Assembly (NCBI RefSeq): GCF_026626335.1
Contig: NZ_JAPNTZ010000011.1
Coordinates: 186,001 to 250,000 of the forward strand
Direction of reading: 5' to 3'
DNA length: 64,000 nucleotides
Source of the DNA: Paractinoplanes pyxinae
GTDB lineage: Bacteria; Actinomycetota; Actinomycetes; Mycobacteriales; Micromonosporaceae
Positions 36,318 through 44,688 of this stretch are shown piece by piece. The translations under genes and the position numbers were made by a program. The notes beneath the pieces are model-generated. The model was given only the letters and a program-made list of their open reading frames with translations. It made no database searches and was not told the origin of the DNA. The first letter of the stretch is position 1. Every line of letters begins with the position of its first letter.

Positions 36318-36941
36318 ATGGGCGATGATCTTGAAGGTGGCCTGGTCACGCGGTGGGGCGCGGCCGGTTCGGGCGATGTGGAGCGGATCGAGGCGGCCGA
36401 CTGGCGCGAGTGGCCGTCGGAATTGTCCCTCTTCGACGATCGAGTGGATGCGGTTCGCGTCGCGCGGGAGAAGCTGGTTCCCTCCGAAGGCGCCGGGCAC
36501 GTCCTGCGAGTGCGGACCCGCGACGGCGAACCCACGGGCGTGATCGTCGAGGAGGCCGACTGGCGCGGGCCGGTGCCGGAGGCCGAGTTCGCCGAAGGTC
36601 CGGAGCTGCCGGCGGCTTGGCGGTCCTACTTGCGGTCGTCGTCGTGGCTGCGGCGGGGCTGGCTGGCGTCGGGCAAATACGTGTGGCTGTACCCGCCGGC
36701 CGAGGCCCAGCAGTTGCTGGCCATCTGGGAGACCGAGGGCACGCACCCCGGCATCGCCCTCATCGGCGGCGACGGCGGGCTGGAGAACTTCGTGCTCGAC
36801 TTGCGGCAGGACCCAGCACCGGTGCTGCTGGTCAGCAACGCGAGCAAGAGCTGGGACGACGCCGTGATGCAAGCCGCGAACGTCGAAGAGTTCATCGCCC
36901 GGGTCGAGGACGGCACCTTCGACCTCACTTGGACAGCCTGA
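36318..36941 (+). CDS. SMI1/KNR4 (SUKH)-like protein
   Basis: A 207-residue protein. The C-terminal half reads like a SUKH domain: WLYPPAEAQQLLAIW, then GIALIGGDGGLENFVLDLRQDPAPVLLVSN, an acidic/aromatic pattern and VEEFIARVEDGTFDL. SUKH proteins are often immunity partners of polymorphic toxins or general adaptors. No toxin or secretion gene lies nearby, so this one stands alone between metK and the convergent priA. The N-terminal 100 residues are unassigned. Assignment rests on the pattern only. Confidence 0.6.
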   Translation: MGDDLEGGLVTRWGAAGSGDVERIEAADWREWPSELSLFDDRVDAVRVAREKLVPSEGAGHVLRVRTRDGEPTGVIVEEADWRGPVPEAEFAEGPELPAAWRSYLRSSSWLRRGWLASGKYVWLYPPAEAQQLLAIWETEGTHPGIALIGGDGGLENFVLDLRQDPAPVLLVSNASKSWDDAVMQAANVEEFIARVEDGTFDLTWTA

Positions 36942-36970
36942 CCCTCGGGAGCGCCCCGGCCCTCCGAGTG

Positions 36971-39124
36971 TCAGAAGAGGGCGGCCGGGTCGATCTCGAT
37001 GCGGACGGTCAGGGGGGCCTTCTTGGCGCTGCGGACGGCGGCGGCCTCGTGCAAGGCGTGGGCGAGGGCGGCGGCCTGGGAGCGGGGGACTCGCAGGAGC
37101 ATGCGTTCCTGGTCTTCGTCGGCGGGGACGGGGCCCAGCAGCTCGGTGTCTTCCGGTAGGCGGGCGATGCTCAGGAACTCGGACACCGCCTCGGCCCGGC
37201 CGGTCAGGCTGGCCATGCGGGCGGCGGGCGGGAAGGACAGCTCGCGGCGTTCGGTGAGCTCGCGCTGGGCGAACCAGGCCGGATCCCAGCGGATCAACGC
37301 CTGGACCGGCGCCAGCGAACCGTCGGCGACGACGACCACCTTGCCGCCGGTGCGGGCGGGCCGGGTCAGGGCGGCGGCGTTGAGCCAGCGGCGCATCGTC
37401 TCTTCGGCCGCGCGCAGGTCGGAGCGGGTGAGCAGCGCCCACGTGTCGAGGAGCAGGACGGCGCCGTAGCCGTCGGCGGCCACCGGCTCGGCGCCGGGGG
37501 TGGCCACGACCACGGCCGCCTCGGCCGGGACGGTGTCGAGGATCTCGTCTTTGCCCGACGTGCGGACCGGGAACCCCGGGAAGGCCCGGCCCAGCTCTTC
37601 GGCCGTACGGCGGGCGCCGGTGATCGACGCGCGCAGGCGACGCTCCCCGCAGGCCGGACACGTGTAAGCCGCGGCCGCCCGGCCGCACCAATGGCAGGTA
37701 GGGACGTCGCGTGCGCCCTGCAGGCCGAGCGGCCCGGAGCACTGGGGGCAGCGGGCCGGCGTACGGCACTCGGCGCAGGCGACCGACGGCAGATAGCCGC
37801 GCCGGGGCACCTGGACGAGCACGGGCGCGCCCGACTGGAGGGCCGTGCGGGCGGTCTGCCAGGCCAGGCTGGGCAGGCGGGCGGTGGCGGCGCCGGGGTC
37901 GCGCGCCAGCTGCGGGTCGTCGCCGGTGGGGGCGATGGCCGGGGCGTGCGCGCGCAGCACGTCCCGGGCCGCGCTGATCTCGCGGGCCCAGCCCGTCTGC
38001 AGCAGCAGCTGACCCTCGCCGGTGCGGGCGAAACCGGCCACCAAAGCGGCGCAGTCGGCCAACTGCGCGCGGGTCAGCAGCACCTCGCGGGCGTGCGGAT
38101 ACGGCGAACGCGGCTCGGCGTGCAGGTCGTCGCCGTCGTCCCAGATGACGACCAGCCCCACCTTGGCCACGGGCGCCCACATCGCGGCCCGCGTTCCCAC
38201 CACCACCGGCACCTGATGGCGGCTCGCGGCCAGGAAGCGCCGGTACCGCTCGGCCGGCCCCAGCGCGGCGTTGAGCGCGACGTGCCGCCCCGACCCGAGC
38301 ACCGCCGACAGCGCCTGGTCGACGCGATCAAGGTCACGGGCGTCGGCCACCACAATGACCACGCCCCGCCCGCCGAGCACGGTCGCCGCGGCAGCCTCGG
38401 CGATCCGCCGAGCCCAGTCCTCACCCGGCAACGCACCCCACACCGCCCGAGCGTTACGCCCGTCGGCCAGCGCCTTGAGAAACGCGGGCCCCGCCACATA
38501 TTTGTCCCAGCCGCCGGGGTCGAGCCCGCTCGGTACAGAAGTGTCGGCTCGCGGGGAGTCGCCTTGAGGCTCGGTAGAGGTGGCGGGGGTGAGCGCGTGG
38601 GATGCGGCGGGCGCATCGGATTCATGCTGAGGGTCGGAGGAGGGCACGCCGGCTAGGGCGTTGTCCGACGGGGGCGCGTCGGCGTCAGGAGCGGCGTTGT
38701 CCGACGGGGGCGCGTCGGCGACGGGAGCGGCTTTGGGGGGTTGGGCCTCGACCCGGGCATGCCGTGGTGGCACAGCCAGCCGAAGAACATCGCTCAGGTT
38801 GCCGGCGTACCGGTCGGCCACAGCCCGCGCCAGCTGGGCAACCTCAGGGTCGAGCACCTGCTCGGGCGAGACGATCTTTTCGAGATAGGCCAGCTTGCCG
38901 CCGTGCGGCGACGACTCGACCCGCTCGAGCAGGAAGCCGCTGACGAGCTGCCCCGCGAACCGGACCTTCACCCGTACGCCCGGCTGGGCCGCCTCGTCGT
39001 CGGTCGACGCCACCAGATAGTCGAACGGCCGGTCGAGGTGCGGCAGCGGCACGTCGACGCAGACACGGGCCACGGGAAGCCGCTCGGCCGGCTCCCGCTC
39101 GCTGCGTCCGCTCTTCGTTGCCAT
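36971..39124 (-). CDS. priA: PriA-like primosomal protein N' with degenerate helicase motifs
   Basis: A 717-residue PriA homologue. The N-terminal 3'-DNA-binding domain (VCVDVPLPHLDRPFDYL, GVRVKVRFAGQLVSGFLLER) and the zinc-binding cysteine region (CAECRTPARCPQCSGPLG, CHWCGRAAAAYTCPACGERRL) are intact. However, the Walker A position reads ALPGEDWARRI instead of GVTGSGKT, and the DEAH-box region reads VIWDDGDDLHAE. ATP-driven helicase activity is therefore unlikely, as known for actinobacterial PriA. About 80 residues of Ala/Pro/Ser/Asp-rich linker (with ADAPPSDNA repeated) sit after the first domain. The start is at MATKSGRSE, near a CAGAAT -10. Confidence 0.9.
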   Translation of the reverse strand: MATKSGRSEREPAERLPVARVCVDVPLPHLDRPFDYLVASTDDEAAQPGVRVKVRFAGQLVSGFLLERVESSPHGGKLAYLEKIVSPEQVLDPEVAQLARAVADRYAGNLSDVLRLAVPPRHARVEAQPPKAAPVADAPPSDNAAPDADAPPSDNALAGVPSSDPQHESDAPAASHALTPATSTEPQGDSPRADTSVPSGLDPGGWDKYVAGPAFLKALADGRNARAVWGALPGEDWARRIAEAAAATVLGGRGVVIVVADARDLDRVDQALSAVLGSGRHVALNAALGPAERYRRFLAASRHQVPVVVGTRAAMWAPVAKVGLVVIWDDGDDLHAEPRSPYPHAREVLLTRAQLADCAALVAGFARTGEGQLLLQTGWAREISAARDVLRAHAPAIAPTGDDPQLARDPGAATARLPSLAWQTARTALQSGAPVLVQVPRRGYLPSVACAECRTPARCPQCSGPLGLQGARDVPTCHWCGRAAAAYTCPACGERRLRASITGARRTAEELGRAFPGFPVRTSGKDEILDTVPAEAAVVVATPGAEPVAADGYGAVLLLDTWALLTRSDLRAAEETMRRWLNAAALTRPARTGGKVVVVADGSLAPVQALIRWDPAWFAQRELTERRELSFPPAARMASLTGRAEAVSEFLSIARLPEDTELLGPVPADEDQERMLLRVPRSQAAALAHALHEAAAVRSAKKAPLTVRIEIDPAALF

Positions 39125-39483
39125 CGCCGAACATTCTGCCCGGCCCCTCCGACAATTCCGTCGCTCCCACCCGCGCGACCGCCTGTCGGCCGGAAGCCGA
39201 TCATCCGGTGTGCCACCGCCTCCCCCGCCCACCCAGGGGAGTTAGAGGGGAGGGTACGCGCTGTCAAGGCAGGCCGGTCCGGTTGTCCACAGGCGGGCAT
39301 CGGCGGTTCGCGGGCGATGGTCGTTGTCCACAGGCGGGCATCGGCGGTTCGCGGGCAATGGTCGTTGTCCACAGGCGGGCATTGCGGGTTCGCGAGCAGG
39401 CCCGTCGTCCACCGGGCGAACACCGGCGGGGCGTCGCTGTCGGGCGGGGAGCCCGCGTGGACGGGGCGCGGTAGAACGTATTC
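39125..39483. other. 359-bp divergent gap between priA and the P450 gene
   Basis: The gap holds the leaderless-type priA promoter (CAGAAT on the minus strand, ending eight bases before the ATG), the three-box DnaA array, and a TAGAAC hexamer (39472-39477) just before the P450 start. No small ORF is convincing. Confidence 0.6.
39283..39403. promoter_or_regulatory. Array of three perfect DnaA boxes in 41-bp tandem repeats
   Basis: TTGTCCACA occurs at 39283-39291, 39324-39332 and 39365-39373, all in one orientation. The first two 41-bp units differ by a single base; the third is diverged after 17 bases. The array lies 160-280 bp upstream of priA on its promoter side. DnaA titration or regulation of priA is possible but unproven. 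Confidence 0.65.
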
Positions 39484-40719
39484 GTGACGATGACTGACGG
39501 CGGTGTGCTGGACGCGGGCAAGGCCGTGGCCCTGCTGCTCGACCCCCGCGCCAACCATGATCCGATTGCGGCGTACGCGGCTCTGCATCGGCACGGGCCG
39601 GTGGTCCGGGCGGGGAAGAGCTACTTCTTCGTCTCGGGGTATGCGGCGGTTGACGCGGTGTTGCGGGATCCGGCGATGGAGGCCTACGACGCCCGGCGGC
39701 TCGACTCGCAGTGGTCGGACTGGCGGGACAACCGGGCCGTCGCCCTGTTCGCCGACTCGATGTTGCGGACGAATCCGCCTCAGCACACCCGCATGCGGCG
39801 CCTGGCCGCCGGCGTGTTCACCGCGCGCCGGGTGTCCGCCCTGCGGGAGGTCATCGCCGGGCAGGTCGACGAGATCCTGAATGCTCTTCCGGCGTACGGG
39901 ACCGATCTGGTCACCCATCTCACCTATCCGCTGCCGATCGCCGTGATCACCGCTCTGCTGGGTGTTCCCACCGCTGACCGGGGGCGTTTCCGCCGGCTGG
40001 CCGAGGCTCTGACCGCCGTCCTCGAGGTGCGCTGGACCGAGGAGGACCGTCGCCAGGCGCATGCGGCCGCGCTCGAGCTGGAGGACTACTTCACCGACCT
40101 GATCGGGCGGCGCCGCGCCGAGCCGGCCGACGACCTGGTCACCGCGCTGGCCGCCGCGCACGACGCGGGTGGTGATCAGCTCACCGCCGAGGAGCTGATG
40201 GGCAACCTCGTCCTGCTGCTCGTGGCCGGCTTCGAGACGACGACCAACCTGCTCGGCAACGGCATCGTCCTGCTGCTCGACCATCCGGAGCACGCGGCCC
40301 GGCTCCGCGACGATCCCGAGACAGCTCCGGCGTACGTGGAAGAAGTTCTTCGCATCGAGTCGCCGGTGCAGCTCACCGAGCGTTACACCTCTCGGCCGAC
40401 GACACTGGCCGGTACCGACCTGCCCGCCGACGCGGAGCTGGTGTTGCTGCTCGGCGCGGCCAACCGTGACCCGTTGCGGTTCCCCGAACCCGACAAATTC
40501 GATCCCTTCCGTACGGATCAAGCCCCACTCTCTTTCGGCGCCGGAGCTCACTACTGCCTGGGCGCCCCGCTCGCCCGTCTGGAAGCCCAGATCGCGTTGC
40601 CCGCCCTGCTGCGCCGCTTCCCCGATCTGGCCCTGGCCGGCCGCCCGGTCCGCCGGCCCCGCATGAACCTGCGCGGGTGGTCGTCGCTGCCGGTGACGCT
40701 GCGAAAAAGCACTCCGTAG
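39484..40719 (+). CDS. Cytochrome P450
   Basis: A 411-residue soluble bacterial P450. The oxygen-activation motif is AGFETTTN (acid-alcohol pair present), the ExxR motif is EEVLRIES, and the heme loop is FGAGAHYCLG with axial Cys358. The NPPQHTRMRR block and GANRDP-type segment (GAANRDPLRFPEPD) are typical. No ferredoxin, reductase or biosynthetic cluster adjoins it, so substrate and redox partner cannot be guessed. The stop codon lies inside the -10 hexamer of the downstream def unit. Confidence 0.95.
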   Translation: MTMTDGGVLDAGKAVALLLDPRANHDPIAAYAALHRHGPVVRAGKSYFFVSGYAAVDAVLRDPAMEAYDARRLDSQWSDWRDNRAVALFADSMLRTNPPQHTRMRRLAAGVFTARRVSALREVIAGQVDEILNALPAYGTDLVTHLTYPLPIAVITALLGVPTADRGRFRRLAEALTAVLEVRWTEEDRRQAHAAALELEDYFTDLIGRRRAEPADDLVTALAAAHDAGGDQLTAEELMGNLVLLLVAGFETTTNLLGNGIVLLLDHPEHAARLRDDPETAPAYVEEVLRIESPVQLTERYTSRPTTLAGTDLPADAELVLLLGAANRDPLRFPEPDKFDPFRTDQAPLSFGAGAHYCLGAPLARLEAQIALPALLRRFPDLALAGRPVRRPRMNLRGWSSLPVTLRKSTP

Positions 40720-40722
40720 ACT
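40717..40722 (+). promoter_or_regulatory. -10 hexamer of the def-fmt-rsmB unit
   Basis: TAGACT contains the P450 stop codon and ends six bases before a GTG at 40729. This is the leaderless arrangement, but the GTG opens an 11-residue ORF rather than def. Confidence 0.5.
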
Positions 40723-40728
40723 GGTCGG

Positions 40729-40764
40729 GTGCTGAGCCGAGATGTCAGGAGTCTGCCCGCGTGA
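40729..40764 (+). CDS. 11-residue leaderless leader ORF coupled to def
   Basis: The frame reads MLSRDVRSLPA and its TGA overlaps the def GTG (GTGA). It has a leaderless-type promoter and no ribosome binding site. def itself has only a weak AGGAG about ten bases upstream, inside this ORF. The arrangement suggests def translation by coupling or re-initiation. Confidence 0.4.
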   Translation: MLSRDVRSLPA

Positions 40765-41318
40765 CCGTCCAGTCCATCCGTCTGTTCGGCGATCCGGTGC
40801 TCCGGACGCCGGCCGACCCCGTCGCCGACTTCGACAAGGAACTCCGCACCCTGGTCAAGGACCTGACCGACAGCATGCTGGAGGAGGGCGGCGCCGGCCT
40901 GGCCGCCCCGCAGATCGGCGTCGGCCTGCGGGTCTTCACGTTCGACGTGGACGACGTGGTCGGTCACATCGTCAACCCGGTGCTGTCGTTCCCCGACGAC
41001 GAGGAGCAGGACGGTCCCGAGGGCTGCCTGTCCATCCCGGGCATCTACATCGACACCAAGCGCCGGCAGAACGTGGTGGCGGCCGGCTTCAACGAGCACG
41101 GCGACCCGATCCAGATCGTCGGCACCGGCCTCATGTCGCGTTGCGTGCAGCACGAGACCGACCACCTCGACGGCGTGCTCTTCCTCGACCGGCTGGACAC
41201 CGCCGCCCGTAAGGACGCGATGAAGCAGATCCGCGCGGCCGAGTGGTACGACGCCGGCGCGCCGCCCACGATCAAGCAGAGCCCGCACGGCCGCGGCCTC
41301 TTCGGTCTGGGGCGGTGA
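40761..41318 (+). CDS. def: Peptide deformylase
   Basis: A 185-residue metalloenzyme that removes the formyl group from nascent proteins. All three motifs are present: GAGLAAPQIG, EGCLSIPG (metal Cys) and QHETDHLDG (two metal His and catalytic Glu). The C-terminus has an extra AEWYDAGAPPTIKQSPHG tail seen in actinobacterial forms. The stop overlaps fmt (GTGA), pairing the deformylase with the formyltransferase. Confidence 0.97.
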   Translation: MTVQSIRLFGDPVLRTPADPVADFDKELRTLVKDLTDSMLEEGGAGLAAPQIGVGLRVFTFDVDDVVGHIVNPVLSFPDDEEQDGPEGCLSIPGIYIDTKRRQNVVAAGFNEHGDPIQIVGTGLMSRCVQHETDHLDGVLFLDRLDTAARKDAMKQIRAAEWYDAGAPPTIKQSPHGRGLFGLGR

Positions 41319-42250
41319 GCGGGTTGCGCCTGGTCTTCGCCGGCACGCCGGCCGTCGCCGTGCCCAGCCTCGACGCGATCGCCGCCTCGGGGCACGAGCT
41401 GCTGGCCGTGGTCACCCGGCCCGACGCCCCGGCCGGGCGGGGCCGCCGCCTGGTGCGTTCGCCCGCCGCGGCCTGGGCCGACGAGCGCGGCATCGAAGTG
41501 CTCACCCCGGACCGCCCGCGTGAGCCGGAGTTCCAGGAGCGGCTGCGGTCGCTCGCGCCCGATTGTGTGCCGGTGGTGGCGTACGGCGCCCTGGTGCCCC
41601 CGAGCGCGCTCGAGATCCCCAAGCACGGCTGGGTCAACCTGCACTTCTCGCTGCTGCCCGCCTGGCGCGGGGCCGCCCCCGTGCAGCACGCCGTCCTGCA
41701 CGGCGACGAGGTGACCGGGGCCAGCGTCTTCGAGCTGGAGGCGGGGCTGGACACAGGCCCGGTCTACGGCACCCTGACCGAGGACATCCGGCCCACCGAC
41801 ACCTCGGGCGACCTGCTCGAGCGGCTGGCCACCGAGGGCGCCGGCCTGCTGGTGGCCGTGCTCGACGCGATCGAGGCCGGCACCGCCCGGGCCCACACCC
41901 AGCCCGCCGACGGCATCTCGCTCGCGCCCAAGCTGACCGTTGACGACGCGCGCATCCGCTGGGCCGACCCGGCGTTCGCGGTCGACCGGCGCATCCGGGC
42001 CTGCACCCCGGCTCCGGGCGCGTGGACGACGCTGCGTGACGAACGGCTCAAGCTGGGCCCGGTGCGGCCGGTGGCCAACGGTCCGGCCCTCGCGCCGGGC
42101 GACCTGCTCGTCGAGAAGTCCCAGGTGCTGGTGGGCACGGCGACCACGCCGGTCGCGCTGGGAGAGGTGCGGGCCGCGGGCAAGAAGCCCATGGCCGCCA
42201 CCGACTGGGCTCGTGGGCTGCGCATTCAGCCGGGGGAGAAGCTTCAGTGA
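41315..42250 (+). CDS. fmt: Methionyl-tRNA formyltransferase
   Basis: A 311-residue enzyme that formylates initiator tRNA. It has LVFAGTPAVAVPSL, the folate-site NLHFSLLPAWRGAAPVQ with the conserved Asn/His, and a C-terminal tRNA-binding barrel (LSLAPKLTVDDARIRW region, seen as SLAPKLTVDDARIRW). The GTG overlaps def and the stop overlaps rsmB (GTGA). Confidence 0.96.
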   Translation: MSGLRLVFAGTPAVAVPSLDAIAASGHELLAVVTRPDAPAGRGRRLVRSPAAAWADERGIEVLTPDRPREPEFQERLRSLAPDCVPVVAYGALVPPSALEIPKHGWVNLHFSLLPAWRGAAPVQHAVLHGDEVTGASVFELEAGLDTGPVYGTLTEDIRPTDTSGDLLERLATEGAGLLVAVLDAIEAGTARAHTQPADGISLAPKLTVDDARIRWADPAFAVDRRIRACTPAPGAWTTLRDERLKLGPVRPVANGPALAPGDLLVEKSQVLVGTATTPVALGEVRAAGKKPMAATDWARGLRIQPGEKLQ

Positions 42251-43719
42251 CCGACCACAGGGCCGATCGGCCGCACGGTTCGGGACGTCCGCGGCGGCCG
42301 GGCGGGCCGGGCTACGACCGTGATTCCCGTACGGGCCGGGGCCCCCGCGCCGGCCGGCCTCCATCCGATCCCGCTCGCCAGGCCGCCTACGAGGCCATCG
42401 CGGCGGTGCACCGCGACGACGCGTACGCCAATCTGGTGCTGGCCGAGATCCTGCGGGACATGCGGCTCGACGGGCGCGACGCCGCCTTCGCGACCGAGCT
42501 CACCTACGGCACGCTGCGCACGCTCGGCACGCTCGACCTGATCGTGGCCGACGCCGCCGGGCGCGACGTGGCCCGCATCGACCCGCCGGCCCGCGACGCC
42601 CTGCGGCTGGGCGCCTACCAGCTGCTGCACACCCGGGTGCCCGCCTTCGCCGCCGTCAGCCAGACCGTCGACCTGGTGCGCTCGGTCGCCCCCGGCGCGG
42701 CCGGTTTCGCTAACGCGGTGCTGCGCACGATCGCCGAGACCCCGCTCGAGAAGTGGCTCGAAAAGCTCGCGCCCAGCTACGACGAGAACCCGATCGGGAA
42801 CCTCGCGGTGCACCACAACCACCCCGAGTGGGTGATCCGGGCGTTCGCCGAGTCGCTGGGCGGCGACCTGGCCGACACGACCCGCCTGCTGATCGAGGAC
42901 AACCAGCCGCCGGTGGTGCACCTGTGCGCCCGGCCGGGGCGGGCCGACGCGGTGGAGCTGGCCGATGAGGTCGGCGGCGTGCCCGGGGCCTTCTCGCCGT
43001 ACGCGGTCTATCTGAACGGTGGTTCGCCGCGCGAGCTGGCCGCCATCCAGGACGGTCGCGCCCACGTCCAGGACGAAGGCTCCCAGCTGGTCGCGGCCGC
43101 GCTGCTGGCCGCGCCGATGGAGGGCCGGGACACCCGCTGGCTCGACCTCTGCGCCGGCCCCGGCGGCAAGACCGGGCTGATCGGCTCGATCGCCGCCGCC
43201 CGGGGCGCCGAGGTGACCGCGGTCGAGGTGTCCGAGCACCGGGCCCGCCTGGTCGAGCAGGCCACCCGGAACATGCCGGTGACCGTGCTGCCGGTCGACG
43301 GCCGTTCCGTGGGCCGCGACCCCGACCTGCCCGAGGAGGGGTTCGACCGGGTGCTGGTCGACGCGCCCTGCACCGGCCTGGGCTCGCTGCGCCGCCGCCC
43401 CGAGTCGCGCTGGCGCCGTCAGCCGGCCGACCTGCCCCCGCTGACCAAGCTGCAGCGTGAGCTGCTGGTGGCCGCGTTGCGGGCGGTACGGCCGGGCGGT
43501 GTGGTCGCGTACGTGACGTGCTCGCCGCACATGGTCGAGACGCAGGTGACGGTCACAGAGGGTTCGCGCCGCAGCGGTGTCGAGGTCGATTTCGTCGACG
43601 CCCGTCCGCTGCTGCCGCCGGGCATGCCCGGCCTCGGCTCGGGCCCGACGGTGCAGCTGTGGCCGCACCGCCACGGCACGGACGCCATGTTCCTGGCGGT
43701 GCTGCGCCGCACAAGCTGA
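42247..43719 (+). CDS. rsmB: 16S rRNA (cytosine967-C5)-methyltransferase RsmB/Sun
   Basis: A 490-residue protein. After a disordered basic N-terminus comes a NusB-like RNA-binding domain (QAAYEAIAAVHRDDAYANLVL, FATELTYGTLR, RDALRLGAYQLLH). The methyltransferase domain follows, with the AdoMet loop DLCAGPGGKTGLIG, catalytic Cys in VDAPCTGLGSLRRRPESRW and the second Cys in YVTCSPHMVET. The GTG overlaps the fmt stop. The gene converges on the lipoprotein gene. Confidence 0.95.
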   Translation: MTDHRADRPHGSGRPRRPGGPGYDRDSRTGRGPRAGRPPSDPARQAAYEAIAAVHRDDAYANLVLAEILRDMRLDGRDAAFATELTYGTLRTLGTLDLIVADAAGRDVARIDPPARDALRLGAYQLLHTRVPAFAAVSQTVDLVRSVAPGAAGFANAVLRTIAETPLEKWLEKLAPSYDENPIGNLAVHHNHPEWVIRAFAESLGGDLADTTRLLIEDNQPPVVHLCARPGRADAVELADEVGGVPGAFSPYAVYLNGGSPRELAAIQDGRAHVQDEGSQLVAAALLAAPMEGRDTRWLDLCAGPGGKTGLIGSIAAARGAEVTAVEVSEHRARLVEQATRNMPVTVLPVDGRSVGRDPDLPEEGFDRVLVDAPCTGLGSLRRRPESRWRRQPADLPPLTKLQRELLVAALRAVRPGGVVAYVTCSPHMVETQVTVTEGSRRSGVEVDFVDARPLLPPGMPGLGSGPTVQLWPHRHGTDAMFLAVLRRTS

Positions 43720-43723
43720 GGCG

Positions 43724-44587
43724 TCAGCGGTACACGTAGTGGATCTTCAACTTGCGGGTGCCGGCGTTCTTGTAGGTGCCGGTCATCAGCTCGCCGTTGA
43801 GCCACAGGAAACAGCGGACCGCCCGGTCGCCGAGCTTCCATGAGGCGGCGTCGGGCGGGAAGCCGAGCCAGCCCACCCGATGCCGCACGCTCCCGTTGTC
43901 GGGGATGCCGGTGAACCGGGCGATCGTGCTGTGGCAGCCCTTCTCCATCTCGGCCGCGGTCAGGGCGGCCACCGCGGCGCGCTTGCTCTCGAAGACGCCC
44001 GCGAACTCGGCGGTGTGCCGGCCCGCGCAGGCCACCGGGCGCATGGCGACGACCCGCTCGCCCACGACCGACGGGTCGGCGCAGGTCATACGGATCTGAC
44101 CGGCTCCGGCCAGCGCGCCCTTGAGGCTGCCCGAGCGGCGCACCAGGTCGCCGCCGGACGGGGAGGTCTGGGCCAGGTCGCAGCGGTACCAGCGGGCGCC
44201 GCCGGTCCACGCCGCGGCGCTCGGCAGCACGGGTTGCAACACCAGCCAGCCGGTACGCCAGTCGCCACCCAGGAACGTGGTGACCCGCTTCGAGCACTCC
44301 CGGAAGGCGCGGCCCCGGCGCTCGCCGGCCGGCAGCTCGGGCAGGTCGGCCACGGCGACGGTCTCGGCCCGGTGCGGCCCGCGGCAGGCGACCGGCGCGT
44401 AGTCGTCGATGGTGCCCTCGTCGACCAGGTCGGCGTGGCACTGCGCGGCGGCCGGGCGGAACTGCTGGGCCGCGGGCGGCGGCGCCCAGCCGTTCGTGAG
44501 GTCGCCGTCGACGCCGCCGGGCCGGTCGGAACAGCCGGTCAGGGCCAGCATGAGGACGCCGGCCACCGCCGCCGCCCATCGCCGCAT
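43724..44587 (-). CDS. Secreted lipoprotein with septum-formation-like domains
   Basis: A 287-residue lipoprotein. A signal sequence (MRRWAAAVAGVLMLALTGC) ends in a lipobox LTGC. Two similar modules follow: PVACRGPHRAETVAVADL and, about 160 residues later, PVACAGRHTAEFAGVFES. These Cys-x-x-x-His-x-x-Glu patterns resemble the actinobacterial septum formation family. Additional paired cysteines suggest disulfides. The start is set by GGGAG seven bases before the ATG; a TAGAGT -10 lies near 44625-44630 on the minus strand. Function is not known. Confidence 0.65.
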   Translation of the reverse strand: MRRWAAAVAGVLMLALTGCSDRPGGVDGDLTNGWAPPPAAQQFRPAAAQCHADLVDEGTIDDYAPVACRGPHRAETVAVADLPELPAGERRGRAFRECSKRVTTFLGGDWRTGWLVLQPVLPSAAAWTGGARWYRCDLAQTSPSGGDLVRRSGSLKGALAGAGQIRMTCADPSVVGERVVAMRPVACAGRHTAEFAGVFESKRAAVAALTAAEMEKGCHSTIARFTGIPDNGSVRHRVGWLGFPPDAASWKLGDRAVRCFLWLNGELMTGTYKNAGTRKLKIHYVYR

Positions 44588-44676
44588 GTCGTTCTCCCGC
44601 CCGGTCGCATCAAGCGGCGTCACTCTATCGGCTGGCCGTTGTTCCCCGGCGGGAAGATCAGGGGCGGCGGAAGTCA

Positions 44677-44682
44677 TAGACT
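44677..44682 (+). promoter_or_regulatory. -10 hexamer of a leaderless rpe transcript
   Basis: TAGACT ends six bases before the rpe GTG, with no ribosome binding site between. Confidence 0.55.
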
Positions 44683-44688
44683 CGGCGC

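Noticed and set aside
39283..39403. Chromosomal origin of replication
   Set aside because: Only three DnaA boxes are present, there is no AT-rich unwinding region, and no dnaA, dnaN or rpmH gene is nearby.
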